49,340 bases of DNA, taken from the NCBI RefSeq assembly GCF_001591825.1, contig NZ_BCVQ01000030.1:1-49340 (forward strand). The letters are read 5' to 3'. Both the position numbers and the translations under genes were made by a program. Of this stretch, positions 1 to 9,106 are shown one piece after another. The notes beneath the pieces were generated by a model that saw only the letters and a list, made by a program, of their open reading frames with translations, did not search any database and had not been told where the DNA came from. Within the stretch, counting starts at the first letter, position 1. Each line of letters begins with the position of its first letter. The stretch comes from Rossellomorea vietnamensis NBRC 101237. Lineage in GTDB: Bacteria; Bacillota; Bacilli; Bacillales; Bacillaceae_B.

Positions 1-355
1 GGAAAGGAACGGTCTACGTTTTATTTCTACACACGTCCTACTTCCTATCATCTGTTAGGCAGCAATACTTTACACGAGAAGAGCATTATAGATATTAATA
101 CATATTTTTAGCATTTTCTTCATATTCTAGGAATACACCCAACAAGTTACTAGGTAAATTGTTTGTAAATTTGGACAATATTCTAGAAATTTTGTCGGAT
201 TAGGAGTACAATGTAATTGTCTGACATCTTATGAGTAAACTCTATTTGTAGAAAAGGGGTTGTCTAAAGCGCATAGTACATATGGTAGCACGTGAGGTGC
301 ACACATGACGCATGTAGTCTTTGCCTTTTTGGAAAAATGATGAGGGAGTGGTTTT
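1..355. other. Gene-free left edge upstream of ytzE
   Basis: I see no credible gene here on either strand. Short open frames lack ribosome binding sites and family resemblance. The stretch is AT-rich and presumably carries the ytzE promoter, but I could not pick a convincing -35/-10 pair. Confidence 0.5.
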
Positions 356-577
356 TTGAAACCTTCAACCAATCGTATGCTCACTAGAATCAAAGCTGTA
401 TACATGTACATCAAACAGAAGGGTACTGTAACAACTCAAGATCTTGTAGACGAATTTGGCATTACTCCTCGCACCATACAAAGAGATCTCAACGTGTTAG
501 CCTATAACGACCTTGTCCAAAGCCCGAGCCGGGGTCAATGGACAACTACAGAGAAAAAGGTGAAGTTGACGTCGTAA
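356..577 (+). CDS. ytzE: Small DeoR-family helix-turn-helix regulator YtzE
   Basis: This 73-residue protein is essentially one winged helix-turn-helix domain. Residues about 10-65 read as a DeoR/GlpR-type domain, including the recognition-helix motif FGITPRTIQRDLNVL, with no sugar-phosphate sensor domain behind it. The length and sequence match YtzE of Bacillus subtilis, whose target is not known to me. The start is TTG at 356, served by a GAGGGAGTGG ribosome binding site ending a few bases upstream. It is convergent with the pseudouridine synthase gene and shares a bidirectional terminator with it. With no ligand domain visible, DNA binding is well supported but the signal is unknown. Confidence 0.85.
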   Translation: MKPSTNRMLTRIKAVYMYIKQKGTVTTQDLVDEFGITPRTIQRDLNVLAYNDLVQSPSRGQWTTTEKKVKLTS

Positions 578-634
578 ACAGACGTTGACGGTTACCGCCT
601 AAATTAAAACTGACTAACTAAAATCATTAATAAC

Positions 635-682
635 AAAAAAACGGGACAGCACCTTTATCGAAGGGTGCTGCCCCGTTTTTTT
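635..682. terminator. Bidirectional intrinsic terminator, ytzE / rsuA-type gene
   Basis: A GC-rich hairpin (arms at about 642-651 and 664-675, core GGGACAGCAC / GTGCTGCCCC) is flanked by an A-run on the left and a T-run on the right, so it can end transcription from both convergent genes. The T-run abuts the stop codon of the minus-strand gene. Confidence 0.8.
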
Positions 683-1400
683 ATTGTGGTTTATATTCTT
701 TCAGAAGGGTTACTTCCTCTTCCGTCAGTTCACGGTACTCACCAAGCTCCAGGTCTTCATCAAGCTCCAGAGGACCCATGGTCAAACGCTTCAGATAGAC
801 TACGCGCTTCCCGACACTTTCAAACATCCTTTTCACCTGATGGAACTTCCCTTCGGTAATCGTCAATTCGATATCCGAAGTCAGACCCGATTTTAAGATC
901 GTTAGATCCCCCGGCTTCGTTTCATACCCATCGTCCAAAGTAACACCATTTTTGAATGCTTCCACATCGGCTTCGGTCACTTCTCCGTCGATCACGGCAA
1001 AATACGTCTTTGGCACATGTCGCTTCGGTGAAAGAAGCTGATGGGATAATTGACCGTCGTTCGTGATCAGAAGGAATCCTTCTGTATCCTTGTCCAGTCT
1101 TCCCACTGGAAACGGATTGAAGATTTGATCTTCCAGCTGAAGTAAATCAATGACCGTTTCATCCTGTCCGTCTTCAGTGGCGGAAATGACTCCCGGCGGC
1201 TTATTCATCAGCAGGTAGATGAATTCCTTATACTCGACCTGTTCACCGTACAGCATGACGGTATCCTTTTCTGTATCAATATGGACCTTTCCATCCTTGA
1301 TGACTTCCCCATTCACCTGAAGGCCGCCATCCTTCAATAGTTTCTTTACTTCCTTCCGGCTGCCATAGCCCATGTTCGCAAGCATTTTATCTATTCTCAA
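681..1400 (-). CDS. ytzG: 16S rRNA-type pseudouridine synthase, RsuA family (YtzG)
   Basis: The 239-residue protein isomerises a uridine to pseudouridine, most likely in rRNA. The N-terminal 45 residues form an S4 RNA-binding domain (RIDKMLANMGYGSRKEV). The catalytic block GRLDKDTEG holds the expected nucleophilic aspartate. I chose the TTG start at 1400 because GGAGTG lies 8 bases upstream and the product then begins MRIDKMLANMGYG, as family members do; an in-frame extension to 1478 looks like leader. Length fits RsuA/RluB enzymes. The exact rRNA position modified cannot be told from sequence alone. It lies downstream of ytgP on the same strand, but a terminator separates them. Confidence 0.88.
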   Translation of the reverse strand: MRIDKMLANMGYGSRKEVKKLLKDGGLQVNGEVIKDGKVHIDTEKDTVMLYGEQVEYKEFIYLLMNKPPGVISATEDGQDETVIDLLQLEDQIFNPFPVGRLDKDTEGFLLITNDGQLSHQLLSPKRHVPKTYFAVIDGEVTEADVEAFKNGVTLDDGYETKPGDLTILKSGLTSDIELTITEGKFHQVKRMFESVGKRVVYLKRLTMGPLELDEDLELGEYRELTEEEVTLLKEYKPQ

Positions 1401-1511
1401 GTCGATCACACTCCATTCATTATTCCTTTTAAGGTCGTACTTCAACGGGCATGCGCCCTTCCTTCTATTATTCTTCACACAGGCTGCTGAAGGTAAGCAG
1501 CTTTACTCAAA

Positions 1512-1548
1512 ATAAAAAAGGGATGATCACGCATCATCCCTTTTTCTT
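1512..1548 (-). terminator. Intrinsic terminator after ytgP
   Basis: The stem GGGATGAT / ATCATCCC (arms 1520-1527 and 1533-1540) has a 5-base loop and, read on the minus strand, is followed by a TTTTTTATT run. It sits directly after the ytgP stop codon. Confidence 0.75.
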
Positions 1549-3168
1549 TTACCCGATACGCAGCTTACTGCGGATCTTCGAAATCTTGTCACCGAACAAT
1601 TTGTCTGCGAGTTTGCTTCTTAAGCTCAGGTAGAAGTATACGAGTGCTCCCACTCCGCCGCAGATGGCTACAAGGATGATGGATTGAAATCCTGTCTCCG
1701 GACTAAGGAATTTAACCAGGACAGCATACAGCACCAATACGACCCCTGCCATGACGGCATTCAAAGCGCCGATGAACATGGTCCTTCTCAAAATCAACCT
1801 GAATTGATATCGTGCGTACTTTTTGATCACATAGAGATTGATCAGGATTGCCACTGCATATCCGATCGTTGTCGCAAGCACGGCCCCCTGTGTTTCAAAC
1901 AGGCGAATGAGCGGGATGTTCAGGACCAGCTTCAGAAGCAGGCCTACAAGCAGGCTGAAAATCGTGAACTTCTGCTCATCGATCCCTTGAAGGATCGCTG
2001 CTGTCACCGCAAATAATGCAAACAGGATCGCTACAGGGGCATATGATCGTAAAATCGACGTCCCGAGAGCGTCACTGTGATAGAACAACGTATACATCGG
2101 TTCAGCCAAAAGGGCCAGTCCGAGTGCTGCCGGCACGGTCAGAAACAACAGAATCTGAAAGGTCTGATCAATGTTCCTGCGCATCGTCTTCCGGTCACCG
2201 CTCGTATACGATGTCGTAATCAGCGGAATCAGCGTCATGGAAAAAGCTGTCGCCAGTGATACCGGAATGATGACGAGTTTGTGCGTATAGAAGTTCAATA
2301 CGGCAAAAGCATGGTCCGAGACTTTCGCGTTCCCGATATCTGCCATGGCAGTGTTGAACGTGATCTGATCAACCAGTTGAAACAATGGATTGGCGAGTCC
2401 CACAAAAATGAAGGGAATCGAATAGGCAATGATTTCTTTGTACATTGCTTTTAACGAAACCTCTGCGTTCCCCCGGTCCTCTTCAAGGAGTTCATCCAAA
2501 TGAGGTTTCCGCTTGAACCAATACCAGATCAAAGCTCCGAGACTTGCAAGCCCCCCAACGAACGCTGCAAATGTCGCAACGGAAATGGCCGTTGTCACGG
2601 TCCCATCCAGTATGTTCAATACGACATAAATCCCGCCAAGGAGGAAGACGATCCGGACGATCTGTTCGATCACCTGGGAAACCGCTGTCGGCCCCATGGA
2701 TTGATGACCCTGGAAGAATCCCCGGATCAAACTCATGAACGGAATGATGATCAGGGCAAAGCTCACGGCCCGGATGACAGTGGTCACCTGAGCAACGGAA
2801 ATGACCTGCTCATCGCTTTTGATCGTCATTTCTGCAAAGATCGGTGCGAATGCATACATGATGAGGAATGATACGACACCAGTCAGCGTCATGAGCAAGA
2901 GCCCGGATTTAAATAATTTCCGCCCTACGGCATATTCCCCGATGGCATTATATTTTGAAACGAATTTTGAAACGGCCAGTGGCACTCCTGCAGTCGCTAC
3001 TGTCAGAAAGATCGTATAAGGTACATATCCATATTGATAAAGGGATGCCCCTTCTTCATGACCTTTTAACAAATCATCAAACGGTATAACATAAAAAAGA
3101 CCCAAAAACTTCGAAATAAAGGTCCCTAACGTTAAGATAAACGTTCCTCTTATTAATTTAGATGACAT
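1549..3168 (-). CDS. ytgP: Polysaccharide/lipid flippase-like membrane protein YtgP (MATE/MVF superfamily)
   Basis: This 539-residue, highly hydrophobic protein has about 14 predicted membrane spans and the typical start MSSKLIRGTFILTLGT of YtgP/SpoVB-type exporters. YtgP (also called Amj-independent MurJ of B. subtilis) flips lipid II or related undecaprenyl-linked precursors for peptidoglycan synthesis; family membership is clear, substrate is by analogy. The ATG at 3168 is preceded by GAGAGGGA. A sigma-A-type promoter (TTGTCA, 17 bases, TAAACT) lies about 80-105 bases upstream with a palindrome over its -10. Length is normal for the family and no frame damage is seen. Confidence 0.88.
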   Translation of the reverse strand: MSSKLIRGTFILTLGTFISKFLGLFYVIPFDDLLKGHEEGASLYQYGYVPYTIFLTVATAGVPLAVSKFVSKYNAIGEYAVGRKLFKSGLLLMTLTGVVSFLIMYAFAPIFAEMTIKSDEQVISVAQVTTVIRAVSFALIIIPFMSLIRGFFQGHQSMGPTAVSQVIEQIVRIVFLLGGIYVVLNILDGTVTTAISVATFAAFVGGLASLGALIWYWFKRKPHLDELLEEDRGNAEVSLKAMYKEIIAYSIPFIFVGLANPLFQLVDQITFNTAMADIGNAKVSDHAFAVLNFYTHKLVIIPVSLATAFSMTLIPLITTSYTSGDRKTMRRNIDQTFQILLFLTVPAALGLALLAEPMYTLFYHSDALGTSILRSYAPVAILFALFAVTAAILQGIDEQKFTIFSLLVGLLLKLVLNIPLIRLFETQGAVLATTIGYAVAILINLYVIKKYARYQFRLILRRTMFIGALNAVMAGVVLVLYAVLVKFLSPETGFQSIILVAICGGVGALVYFYLSLRSKLADKLFGDKISKIRSKLRIG

Positions 3169-3241
3169 AGTATCCCTCTCTATATATCTTGTTGCCCGTT
3201 ACACAAACAAAATAAAATCCAACTCGAAATTTACACACTAT

Positions 3242-3274
3242 CAGTAGTTTACTACTGTACGAATCGAATGACAA
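3242..3274 (-). promoter_or_regulatory. Probable ytgP promoter with palindrome over the -10
   Basis: On the minus strand TTGTCA (3274-3269) and TAAACT (3251-3246) are 17 bases apart. The perfect inverted repeat CAGTAGT-TT-ACTACTG (3242-3257) covers the -10 hexamer, a position where a repressor would block polymerase. The promoter call is by consensus only. Confidence 0.45.
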
Positions 3275-3287
3275 TTTTTTTCGAATG

Positions 3288-3316
3288 TTGTATTTAAAAC
3301 CCATCCCCTTTAAAAT
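3288..3316 (+). promoter_or_regulatory. Probable ytfP promoter
   Basis: TTGTAT (3288-3293), a 17-base spacer and TAAAAT (3311-3316) form a reasonable sigma-A promoter 50 bases upstream of ytfP and divergent from the ytgP promoter. Confidence 0.45.
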
Positions 3317-3365
3317 AAGGTGAAACTTCTTTTCTAGAAGCGAATATTAAAAGTTGGTGGAAAAA

Positions 3366-4628
3366 ATGGTAAAAACATACGATGTCATCATCATAGGCGG
3401 AGGACCATCGGGCTTGATGGCCAGTATCGCAGCCGGGGAAAACGGCGCGAAAGTCCTCCTTGTAGATAAAGGGACAAAGCTTGGAAGAAAGCTTGCGATA
3501 TCAGGTGGGGGCCGCTGCAATGTGACCAACCGCCTTCCTGTAGAGGAAATCATCAAACATATCCCCGGAAACGGGCGTTTTCTATACAGTGCATTTTCAG
3601 AGTTTAATAATGAAGATATCATTTCCTTCTTTGAAAACCTGGGAATTCAGCTGAAAGAAGAAGATCACGGACGGATGTTCCCTGTTTCGAACAGGGCCAT
3701 GGATGTCGTGGAAGCTTTACTCGGGCGTATGAAGGAATTGAAGGTCGACACCCGGACAAGTACCAGTGTTGAAGAGGTTCTGTACGAAAACGGCAAAACG
3801 GCGGGCATCCTCTTAAAAGACGGGGAAACGATTGCTGCCAATGCTGTCGTGATCGCGGTCGGAGGAAAGTCCGTCCCTCACACCGGGTCGACAGGTGACG
3901 GGTACCCATGGGCGACGAAAGCCGGTCATACGATCACGGATCTGTTTCCGACAGAGGTTCCCCTTACGTCGGACGAACCATTTGTGAAAAAGAAAGAACT
4001 TCAGGGCCTTTCTTTGCGAAGCGTCGATTTAAGCGTGCTGAATCCGAAAGGGAAAAAGATCGTCACCCATAAGATGGACATGATCTTCACCCACCTCGGC
4101 ATTTCCGGACCGGCTGTTCTCCGCTGCAGCCAGTACGTCGTAAAGGCCATGAAGAAATGGAACCTGACACACGTGGCCATGCAGATCGACTCCATGCCCG
4201 ATCAAAATGAAGAGCAGTTATTCCAATCCCTGCATAAACAAGTGAAGGAAGATGGAAAGAAAGCGGCGAAAAATATCTTTAAAGGCCTGGTTCCTGAGCG
4301 GTACCTGCTATTTCTACTTGACCGTGCAGAAATCGATCAGGACGAAAAAGGGGATCACATCTCCTCAGAAAAGATCCGTCACTTTGCCAAGCTCTTAAAG
4401 CAATTCACCTTCAATGTGAACGGCACCCTATCCATCGATAAAGCCTTTGTAACGGGAGGCGGAGTGTCCATCAAAGAAATCGAACCGAAAACGATGGCTT
4501 CGAAAAAGATGGAGGGTCTCTTCTTCTGCGGGGAAGTGCTGGATATCCACGGATACACAGGCGGTTACAATATCACCTCTGCCTTAGTGACCGGCCGGCT
4601 TGCCGGGTTGAATGCAGCAAAGGTTTAA
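3366..4628 (+). CDS. ytfP: FAD/NAD(P)-binding flavoprotein YtfP (HI0933/BaiN family)
   Basis: This 420-residue flavoprotein carries a Rossmann FAD motif at the very N-terminus ([15 protein letters not shown]), a second conserved block GGGRCNVTN, and the C-terminal FAD-contact block [17 protein letters not shown]. These are hallmarks of the HI0933 family. Its substrate is not established; family members are annotated as NAD(P)/FAD-dependent oxidoreductases. I chose ATG 3366 over the upstream TTG 3354 because the GGTGG ribosome binding site lies between them and the Rossmann strand then begins a few residues in, as usual. It is monocistronic, with its own promoter and a bidirectional terminator. 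Confidence 0.88.
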   Translation: MVKTYDVIIIGGGPSGLMASIAAGENGAKVLLVDKGTKLGRKLAISGGGRCNVTNRLPVEEIIKHIPGNGRFLYSAFSEFNNEDIISFFENLGIQLKEEDHGRMFPVSNRAMDVVEALLGRMKELKVDTRTSTSVEEVLYENGKTAGILLKDGETIAANAVVIAVGGKSVPHTGSTGDGYPWATKAGHTITDLFPTEVPLTSDEPFVKKKELQGLSLRSVDLSVLNPKGKKIVTHKMDMIFTHLGISGPAVLRCSQYVVKAMKKWNLTHVAMQIDSMPDQNEEQLFQSLHKQVKEDGKKAAKNIFKGLVPERYLLFLLDRAEIDQDEKGDHISSEKIRHFAKLLKQFTFNVNGTLSIDKAFVTGGGVSIKEIEPKTMASKKMEGLFFCGEVLDIHGYTGGYNITSALVTGRLAGLNAAKV

Positions 4629-4637
4629 TGGTCAAAA

Positions 4638-4680
4638 AGAAAGGTTGATCCTCACACCATGAGCGATCAACCTTTTTATT
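4638..4680. terminator. Bidirectional terminator, ytfP / cse60-type gene
   Basis: Arms AAAGGTTGATC and GATCAACCTTT (about 4640-4650 and 4664-4675) flank a 13-base loop, with A-rich sequence to the left and TTTTTATTTT to the right. The right part overlaps the last codons of the minus-strand gene. Confidence 0.75.
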
Positions 4681-4858
4681 TTCTATACACGACCATGGCA
4701 GAGAAGCAATAGATCTGGTCCTCCACTTCCTCCGACATCGCAGCCACATGATATTTAATATCCACAATCTTCTTATCATCCATTTTACTGAGAAAATGGT
4801 TCATATCTTTCTCTAAATCTTTTTCATGTTCGTAATCGAATACCTTCACCTGGATCAT
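4676..4858 (-). CDS. Cse60-family small sporulation protein
   Basis: The ATG at 4858, with GGGAGGGG five bases upstream, gives a 60-residue soluble protein beginning MIQVKVFDYEHEKDLEKDMN. That opening and the later IKYHVA block fit the Cse60 family, small proteins expressed in the mother cell during sporulation in B. subtilis. Molecular function is unknown. An in-frame extension upstream to 4933 is Cys/Asn-rich and unlike the family, so I reject it. No clear sporulation promoter could be read. It is downstream of the rhodanese gene on the same strand but behind a terminator. Confidence 0.7.
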   Translation of the reverse strand: MIQVKVFDYEHEKDLEKDMNHFLSKMDDKKIVDIKYHVAAMSEEVEDQIYCFSAMVVYRK

Positions 4859-4916
4859 GGGATCCCCTCCCGGATTGTTTTTGGTATTAGTATTGTCAGA
4901 ATAGTTTATTTTCAAA

Positions 4917-4958
4917 CAACAAAAAAAGCACACCCCTAAAAAAGGATGTGCCCCCGAC
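4917..4958 (-). terminator. Terminator after rhodanese gene
   Basis: Read on the minus strand, GCACATCC pairs with GGGTGTGC across an 8-base T-rich loop and is followed by TTTTTTTGTTG. Confidence 0.7.
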
Positions 4959-4969
4959 TAAAAACACCA

Positions 4970-5284
4970 TTATTTCTTCGCTGCCGTATCCCCGGCCCAG
5001 TTCATCATGCCGCCTTCCATGTTCACCACTTTATAGCCTTGTTCCTGCATATAGTGAGCAACATTTCCACTCCGGTTTCCGGAGCGGCAGATAAAGATAT
5101 ACTCCTTATCCTTATCGAATTGATCAAGTGACTCAGGGATTTCCCCCATCTTGATATGCTTCGCTCCCGGTATCATACCCTCTGCCACTTCTTCATCCTC
5201 ACGCACATCCACTAGTAACAGATCTTCACCATTCTTCAACTTCTTCTCAAGCTCATCCGTTGTAATCGTCTTAATAGTATCCAT
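4970..5284 (-). CDS. ytwF: Single-domain rhodanese-like sulfurtransferase
   Basis: The 104-residue protein is one rhodanese domain. LLVDVREDEE is the CH2A-like motif, and the active-site loop FICRSGNRS presents the catalytic cysteine that carries persulfide sulfur. Such cytoplasmic single-domain proteins pass sulfur between carriers; the partner here is unknown. The name follows YtwF of B. subtilis, which lies in the same region. The ATG at 5284 has AAAGGAAG six bases upstream, so the longer form from 5308 is unlikely. It is downstream of leuS but separated by a strong palindromic terminator, so independent transcription is likely. Confidence 0.83.
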   Translation of the reverse strand: MDTIKTITTDELEKKLKNGEDLLLVDVREDEEVAEGMIPGAKHIKMGEIPESLDQFDKDKEYIFICRSGNRSGNVAHYMQEQGYKVVNMEGGMMNWAGDTAAKK

Positions 5285-5382
5285 ATTCAACTTCCTTTCA
5301 GCATACATTTAATCATTCACCAAGATTATACCAAAGCCTGTCCCCAGAACAAAAACATCAGATCCAAAAGAAAAACCAAAAA

Positions 5383-5463
5383 GAGGGACGGACCTCATCG
5401 AAACGCCGATTTAAAGCGATTCCCGCTTAAAATCAGGCCCATTTCGAGGTCCGTCCCTCCTAT
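5383..5463 (-). terminator. leuS terminator; dispersed palindromic repeat, copy 1
   Basis: Perfect 14-base arms (5383-5396 and 5446-5459, core AGGGACGGACCT) enclose about 49 bases that themselves contain a smaller hairpin. The same core recurs at 16581, 20405 and 26546. It is the only structured element between leuS and the rhodanese gene. Confidence 0.75.
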
Positions 5464-5466
5464 TTA

Positions 5467-7881
5467 TCAGTTGGCTACGATGTTGACTAGTTTGCCAGGT
5501 ACGGCGATGACTTTGCGGATGGTTTTGCCTTCGATTTGTGTTTTGATTTCATCGTTTTCCATCGCTGTTTTTTCCAGGTCATCTTTGGTCATGTCGCGTG
5601 GGATCATGACTTTGGCTTTCACTTTTCCGTTTACTTGAAGAACGATTTCGACTTCGTTGTCCACAAGCTTCGATTCATCGAATGTCGGCCATGCTTCGTA
5701 AGAGATCGTTCCTTCATGACCAAGCTTGCTCCAAAGTTCCTCTGTCATATGAGGCGCGATTGGAGACAGAAGCTTGATGAAGCCTTCAACGTAATCCTTC
5801 GGTAGGGTTTCCGCTTTGTAGGCATCATTGATGAATACCATCAGCTGTGAAATCCCTGTGTTGAAACGAAGTCCCTCATAGTCCTCCGTCACTTTCTTAA
5901 CGGTTTGGTTATACGTTTTATCAAGGTCACTGTTCGGTGCATCTTTCACTTTAGAGGATAATGAACCATCCTCTTCGACAAGAAGGCGCCATACACGATC
6001 AAGGAAACGACGTGCTCCATCAAGACCGTTTGTGCTCCAGGCGATGGATGCTTCCAGTGGACCCATGAACATTTCATATAGACGAAGGGTATCGGCACCG
6101 TGAGATTCCACAACTTCATCCGGGTTCACGACATTCCCTTTTGATTTACTCATTTTTTCGTTGTTTTCCCCAAGGATCATTCCTTGGTTGAATAGCTTTT
6201 GGAATGGCTCCTTCGTCGGAACTACGCCGATATCATAAAGGAATTTATGCCAGAAACGTGCGTACAGTAAGTGAAGGACCGCATGCTCGGCTCCTCCGAT
6301 ATACGTATCCACCGGCAGCCACTCCTGCATTTTCTTCGCATCGGCAAGGGCATCTTCGTTATGTGGATCGATATAACGGATATAGTACCAGCAGCTTCCT
6401 GCCCATTGCGGCATCGTATTGGTTTCACGACGACCTTTTTTGCCTGTTTCAGGATCCTCGACGTTCACCCATTCACTGATGTTCGCAAGTGGAGATTCAC
6501 CTGTACCGGACGGTTTGATTTCAGTCGTCTTCGGAAGAACAAGCGGAAGTTCACTTTCTGGAACAGTCGTTGTCGTACCATCTTCCCAGTGGATGACTGG
6601 AATTGGTTCACCCCAGTAACGCTGGCGGCTGAATAACCAGTCGCGTAGACGGTACGTGATTTTCTTCGTTCCGATATTCTTCTCCTCTAACCAGGAAATG
6701 GCTTTGGCGATTGCTTCTTCCTTTCCAAGTCCATCAAGGAAACCGGAATTCACATGATCTCCGTCACCTGTGTACGCTTCTTTTTCAACGTTTCCACCAG
6801 CGACGACTTCCACGATTGGAAGATCGAATTCTTTCGCAAACTCATAATCCCGTTCGTCATGGGCAGGAACGGCCATGATGGCACCGGAACCGTAGCTCAT
6901 CAGAACGTAGTCGGCGATCCAAATCGGCATTTTCTCACCGTTAGCCGGGTTGATCGCATAAGCTCCTGTGAAAACACCCGTTTTTTCTTTCGCAAGATCT
7001 GTACGTTCAAGATCACTTTTCGACTTGATCTTGTCGATGTACTCATCCACTTTCGAGCGCTGTTCGTCCGTTGTGATTTCTGCGACGAACGGATGCTCAG
7101 GAGCAAGAACCGCATAGGTCGCACCAAAGATTGTATCCGGACGTGTCGTGAATACATCGAATGATTTGTCATGACCCTCGATGGCAAAATTCACTTCTGC
7201 CCCTTCAGAGCGCCCGATCCAGTTACGCTGCATATCTTTAATGCTTTCCGGCCAGTCAACCTCTTCAAGGTCTTCAACAAGACGATCGGCATAAGCCGTG
7301 ATCTTCAGCATCCACTGCTTCATCGGACGGCGCTCTACAGGATGACCACCGCGTTCGCTTTTCCCGTCGATGACTTCTTCATTGGCAAGGACCGTTCCAA
7401 GTGCCGGACACCAGTTCACTGCAACCTCATCTACATAGGCCAATCCTTTTTCATAAAGCTTGGTGAAGATCCACTGCGTCCACTTGTAGTAGCCGGGATC
7501 CGTCGTATTTACTTCACGGTCCCAGTCATATGAGAAACCAAGTGATTTGATTTGTCGGCGGAATGTATCAATATTTTTTTGAGTGAATTCTGCCGGATCA
7601 TTCCCTGTATCAAGGGCATATTGCTCAGCCGGTAAACCGAATGCATCCCAGCCCATTGGATGAAGGACATTGTACCCCTGCATACGCTTCATGCGGGAAA
7701 GGATGTCCGTTGCCGTAAAGCCTTCCGGATGCCCGACGTGCAGACCGGCACCAGATGGATACGGGAACATATCCAGTGCATAGAAATTGGACTTCCCTTC
7801 GTCTTCCGTTGCCTTGAACGTTTTATTCTCTTCCCAATACTGCTGCCATTTCGTCTCAACACTTTTATGATTAAAACTCAT
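5467..7881 (-). CDS. leuS: Leucyl-tRNA synthetase
   Basis: LeuS charges tRNA-Leu with leucine in the cytoplasm. The 804-residue product is full length for the bacterial class Ia enzyme. The HIGH-type motif is HVGH at residues 48-51 inside [13 protein letters not shown], and the KMSKS loop is near residue 576 ([10 protein letters not shown]). The CP1 editing insertion lies between them, with the threonine-rich [12 protein letters not shown] block. The ATG at 7881 has a perfect AAAGGAGG eight bases upstream. Expression is controlled by the T-box leader immediately upstream, which senses uncharged tRNA-Leu. It ends at a long palindromic terminator. Confidence 0.98.
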   Translation of the reverse strand: MSFNHKSVETKWQQYWEENKTFKATEDEGKSNFYALDMFPYPSGAGLHVGHPEGFTATDILSRMKRMQGYNVLHPMGWDAFGLPAEQYALDTGNDPAEFTQKNIDTFRRQIKSLGFSYDWDREVNTTDPGYYKWTQWIFTKLYEKGLAYVDEVAVNWCPALGTVLANEEVIDGKSERGGHPVERRPMKQWMLKITAYADRLVEDLEEVDWPESIKDMQRNWIGRSEGAEVNFAIEGHDKSFDVFTTRPDTIFGATYAVLAPEHPFVAEITTDEQRSKVDEYIDKIKSKSDLERTDLAKEKTGVFTGAYAINPANGEKMPIWIADYVLMSYGSGAIMAVPAHDERDYEFAKEFDLPIVEVVAGGNVEKEAYTGDGDHVNSGFLDGLGKEEAIAKAISWLEEKNIGTKKITYRLRDWLFSRQRYWGEPIPVIHWEDGTTTTVPESELPLVLPKTTEIKPSGTGESPLANISEWVNVEDPETGKKGRRETNTMPQWAGSCWYYIRYIDPHNEDALADAKKMQEWLPVDTYIGGAEHAVLHLLYARFWHKFLYDIGVVPTKEPFQKLFNQGMILGENNEKMSKSKGNVVNPDEVVESHGADTLRLYEMFMGPLEASIAWSTNGLDGARRFLDRVWRLLVEEDGSLSSKVKDAPNSDLDKTYNQTVKKVTEDYEGLRFNTGISQLMVFINDAYKAETLPKDYVEGFIKLLSPIAPHMTEELWSKLGHEGTISYEAWPTFDESKLVDNEVEIVLQVNGKVKAKVMIPRDMTKDDLEKTAMENDEIKTQIEGKTIRKVIAVPGKLVNIVAN

Positions 7882-7920
7882 ATTGAGATCCTCCTTTAGT
7901 TTTCATGTTCTTTTAAAAAA

Positions 7921-8220
7921 TAAAAAAACCCTCATCCCAAATAAATATTTGGGACGAGAGTTTGTATGTACATTCTCCCGCGGTACCACCCACATTAGTG
8001 TACGCGCACTCAGCTTCATTCATCCTTAACGCGGAAAACGGCAAGTCTTACTGTTACTTCACACTTGCAACTCAGCAGGCGAGTTCATGATGCTTCTGGT
8101 TGACTTTCACCACCCGTCAACTCTCTACGACAGAAAACCGTCACTACTACTCCTGATCAACGTTTCAATATAAGTAAACACTATATGTATTCACTATTTT
8201 AGTGAAAAATATACAGATGC
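7921..8220 (-). promoter_or_regulatory. T-box leader of leuS (leucine, CUC specifier)
   Basis: Read on the minus strand, the conserved T-box GGGTGGTACCGCG is at 7991-7979, followed by a terminator hairpin with arms CTCTCGTCCCAAA / TTTGGGATGAGGG and a TTTTTTT run (7960-7921). Upstream (about 8160-8000) lies stem I, with the expected GAACTC context placing a CUC leucine specifier at 8083-8081. Known mechanism: uncharged tRNA-Leu pairs with specifier and T-box, favours the antiterminator and lets transcription reach leuS. The T-box and terminator are unmistakable; the specifier placement is by eye. The promoter would lie near 8180-8210 but is not clear. Confidence 0.93.
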
Positions 8221-8274
8221 GCAAGCCTATTATTGGTTTGCGGATAAGAATTTTGTCATTTGTTTAAGAGTATG

Positions 8275-8311
8275 TTCGAAAATAATAGAAACGGTTCCCT
8301 AAAGAACCGTC
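8275..8311 (-). terminator. Probable terminator after hydroxybutyrate dehydrogenase
   Basis: ACGGTTC / GAACCGT arms (8291-8297 and 8304-8310) with a 6-base loop are followed on the minus strand by TTTCTATTATTTT. A second imperfect hairpin (8222-8243) lies just beyond and may help keep transcription out of the leuS leader. Confidence 0.6.
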
Positions 8312-8325
8312 TCTCCTCCATCATT

Positions 8326-9102
8326 CTATTGAACCGTATAGCCGCCATCCAGTACGACTGCCTGCCCGGTGATCCCTTTTGCGGCATCACTGCACAGGAA
8401 CATCGTATAGTCGGCAATTTCTTTTACGTCCAGGAGCCTTTTCTGAGGCACCAATGGATAGATGACTTCTTCGATCACTCTCTCGAAAGGGACGTTGCGC
8501 GTCTTTGCGAGATCTGCCAGTTGATTCCGGACCAATGGCGTATCCACGTAGCCCGGACAAACCGCATTCACGGTGATCCCGTGCTCTGCCGTTTCCAGTG
8601 CGGCGACTTTCGTTAAACCGATGACTCCGTGTTTCGCAGAATTATAGGCGGCTTTGCCTGAAAAACCGACCAATCCGTTAATGGATGCCATGTTGATGAT
8701 CCGTCCCGATCCCTGCTTTTTCATATGGGGAAGAGCATGCTTGATCGCAATAAATGGAGCCGTCAGCATGACTTTTAACAGGAGCTCGAACTTTTCAGTA
8801 GGGAACTCCTCGATATGTGATACATGCTGAAGCCCCGCATTGTTGATCAGGACATCGAGCTGCCCGAAATGAACCACCGTTTTTTCGATCGCTTCTTTTA
8901 ATTCTGATTCAGATGTTACGTCACAGCCCAGTCCGATAACCTCATATCCTTCTGCTTTAAGAGATTCTGAAGCTTCCCCCACAGCATCTTCCTTCAAATC
9001 CGCCAGGACGACTTTCGCTCCTCCAGCGGCAAATTCCCTGCCGATTTGGTAACCGATCCCCTGTGCTGCACCTGTTATGAATACCACTTTATTTTCTACC
9101 AT
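8326..9102 (-). CDS. 3-hydroxybutyrate dehydrogenase-type SDR
   Basis: The 258-residue classical short-chain dehydrogenase has GAAQGIG at residues 11-17 for NAD binding, NNAG at 87-90, Ser140, and Tyr153/Lys157 in YNSAK. Asp36 after the second strand favours NAD over NADP. The sequence (PLVRNQLADLAK, QKRLLDVKEIA) closely resembles D-3-hydroxybutyrate dehydrogenases such as YxjF, which oxidise 3-hydroxybutyrate to acetoacetate. I chose ATG 9102; the longer frame from 9138 overlaps the permease gene. The permease stop codon is 4 bases upstream, so the two are one operon under the sigma-54 promoter. Substrate is inferred from family and the permease partner. Confidence 0.85.
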   Translation of the reverse strand: MVENKVVFITGAAQGIGYQIGREFAAGGAKVVLADLKEDAVGEASESLKAEGYEVIGLGCDVTSESELKEAIEKTVVHFGQLDVLINNAGLQHVSHIEEFPTEKFELLLKVMLTAPFIAIKHALPHMKKQGSGRIINMASINGLVGFSGKAAYNSAKHGVIGLTKVAALETAEHGITVNAVCPGYVDTPLVRNQLADLAKTRNVPFERVIEEVIYPLVPQKRLLDVKEIADYTMFLCSDAAKGITGQAVVLDGGYTVQ

Positions 9103-9106
9103 TTTC

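Noticed and set aside
665..896. Small plus-strand frames opposite the pseudouridine synthase gene
   Set aside because: They start inside a terminator stem and are antisense to a conserved gene.
6754..7164. 136-codon plus-strand frame inside leuS
   Set aside because: Antisense to the leuS editing region, without a binding site or plausible product.
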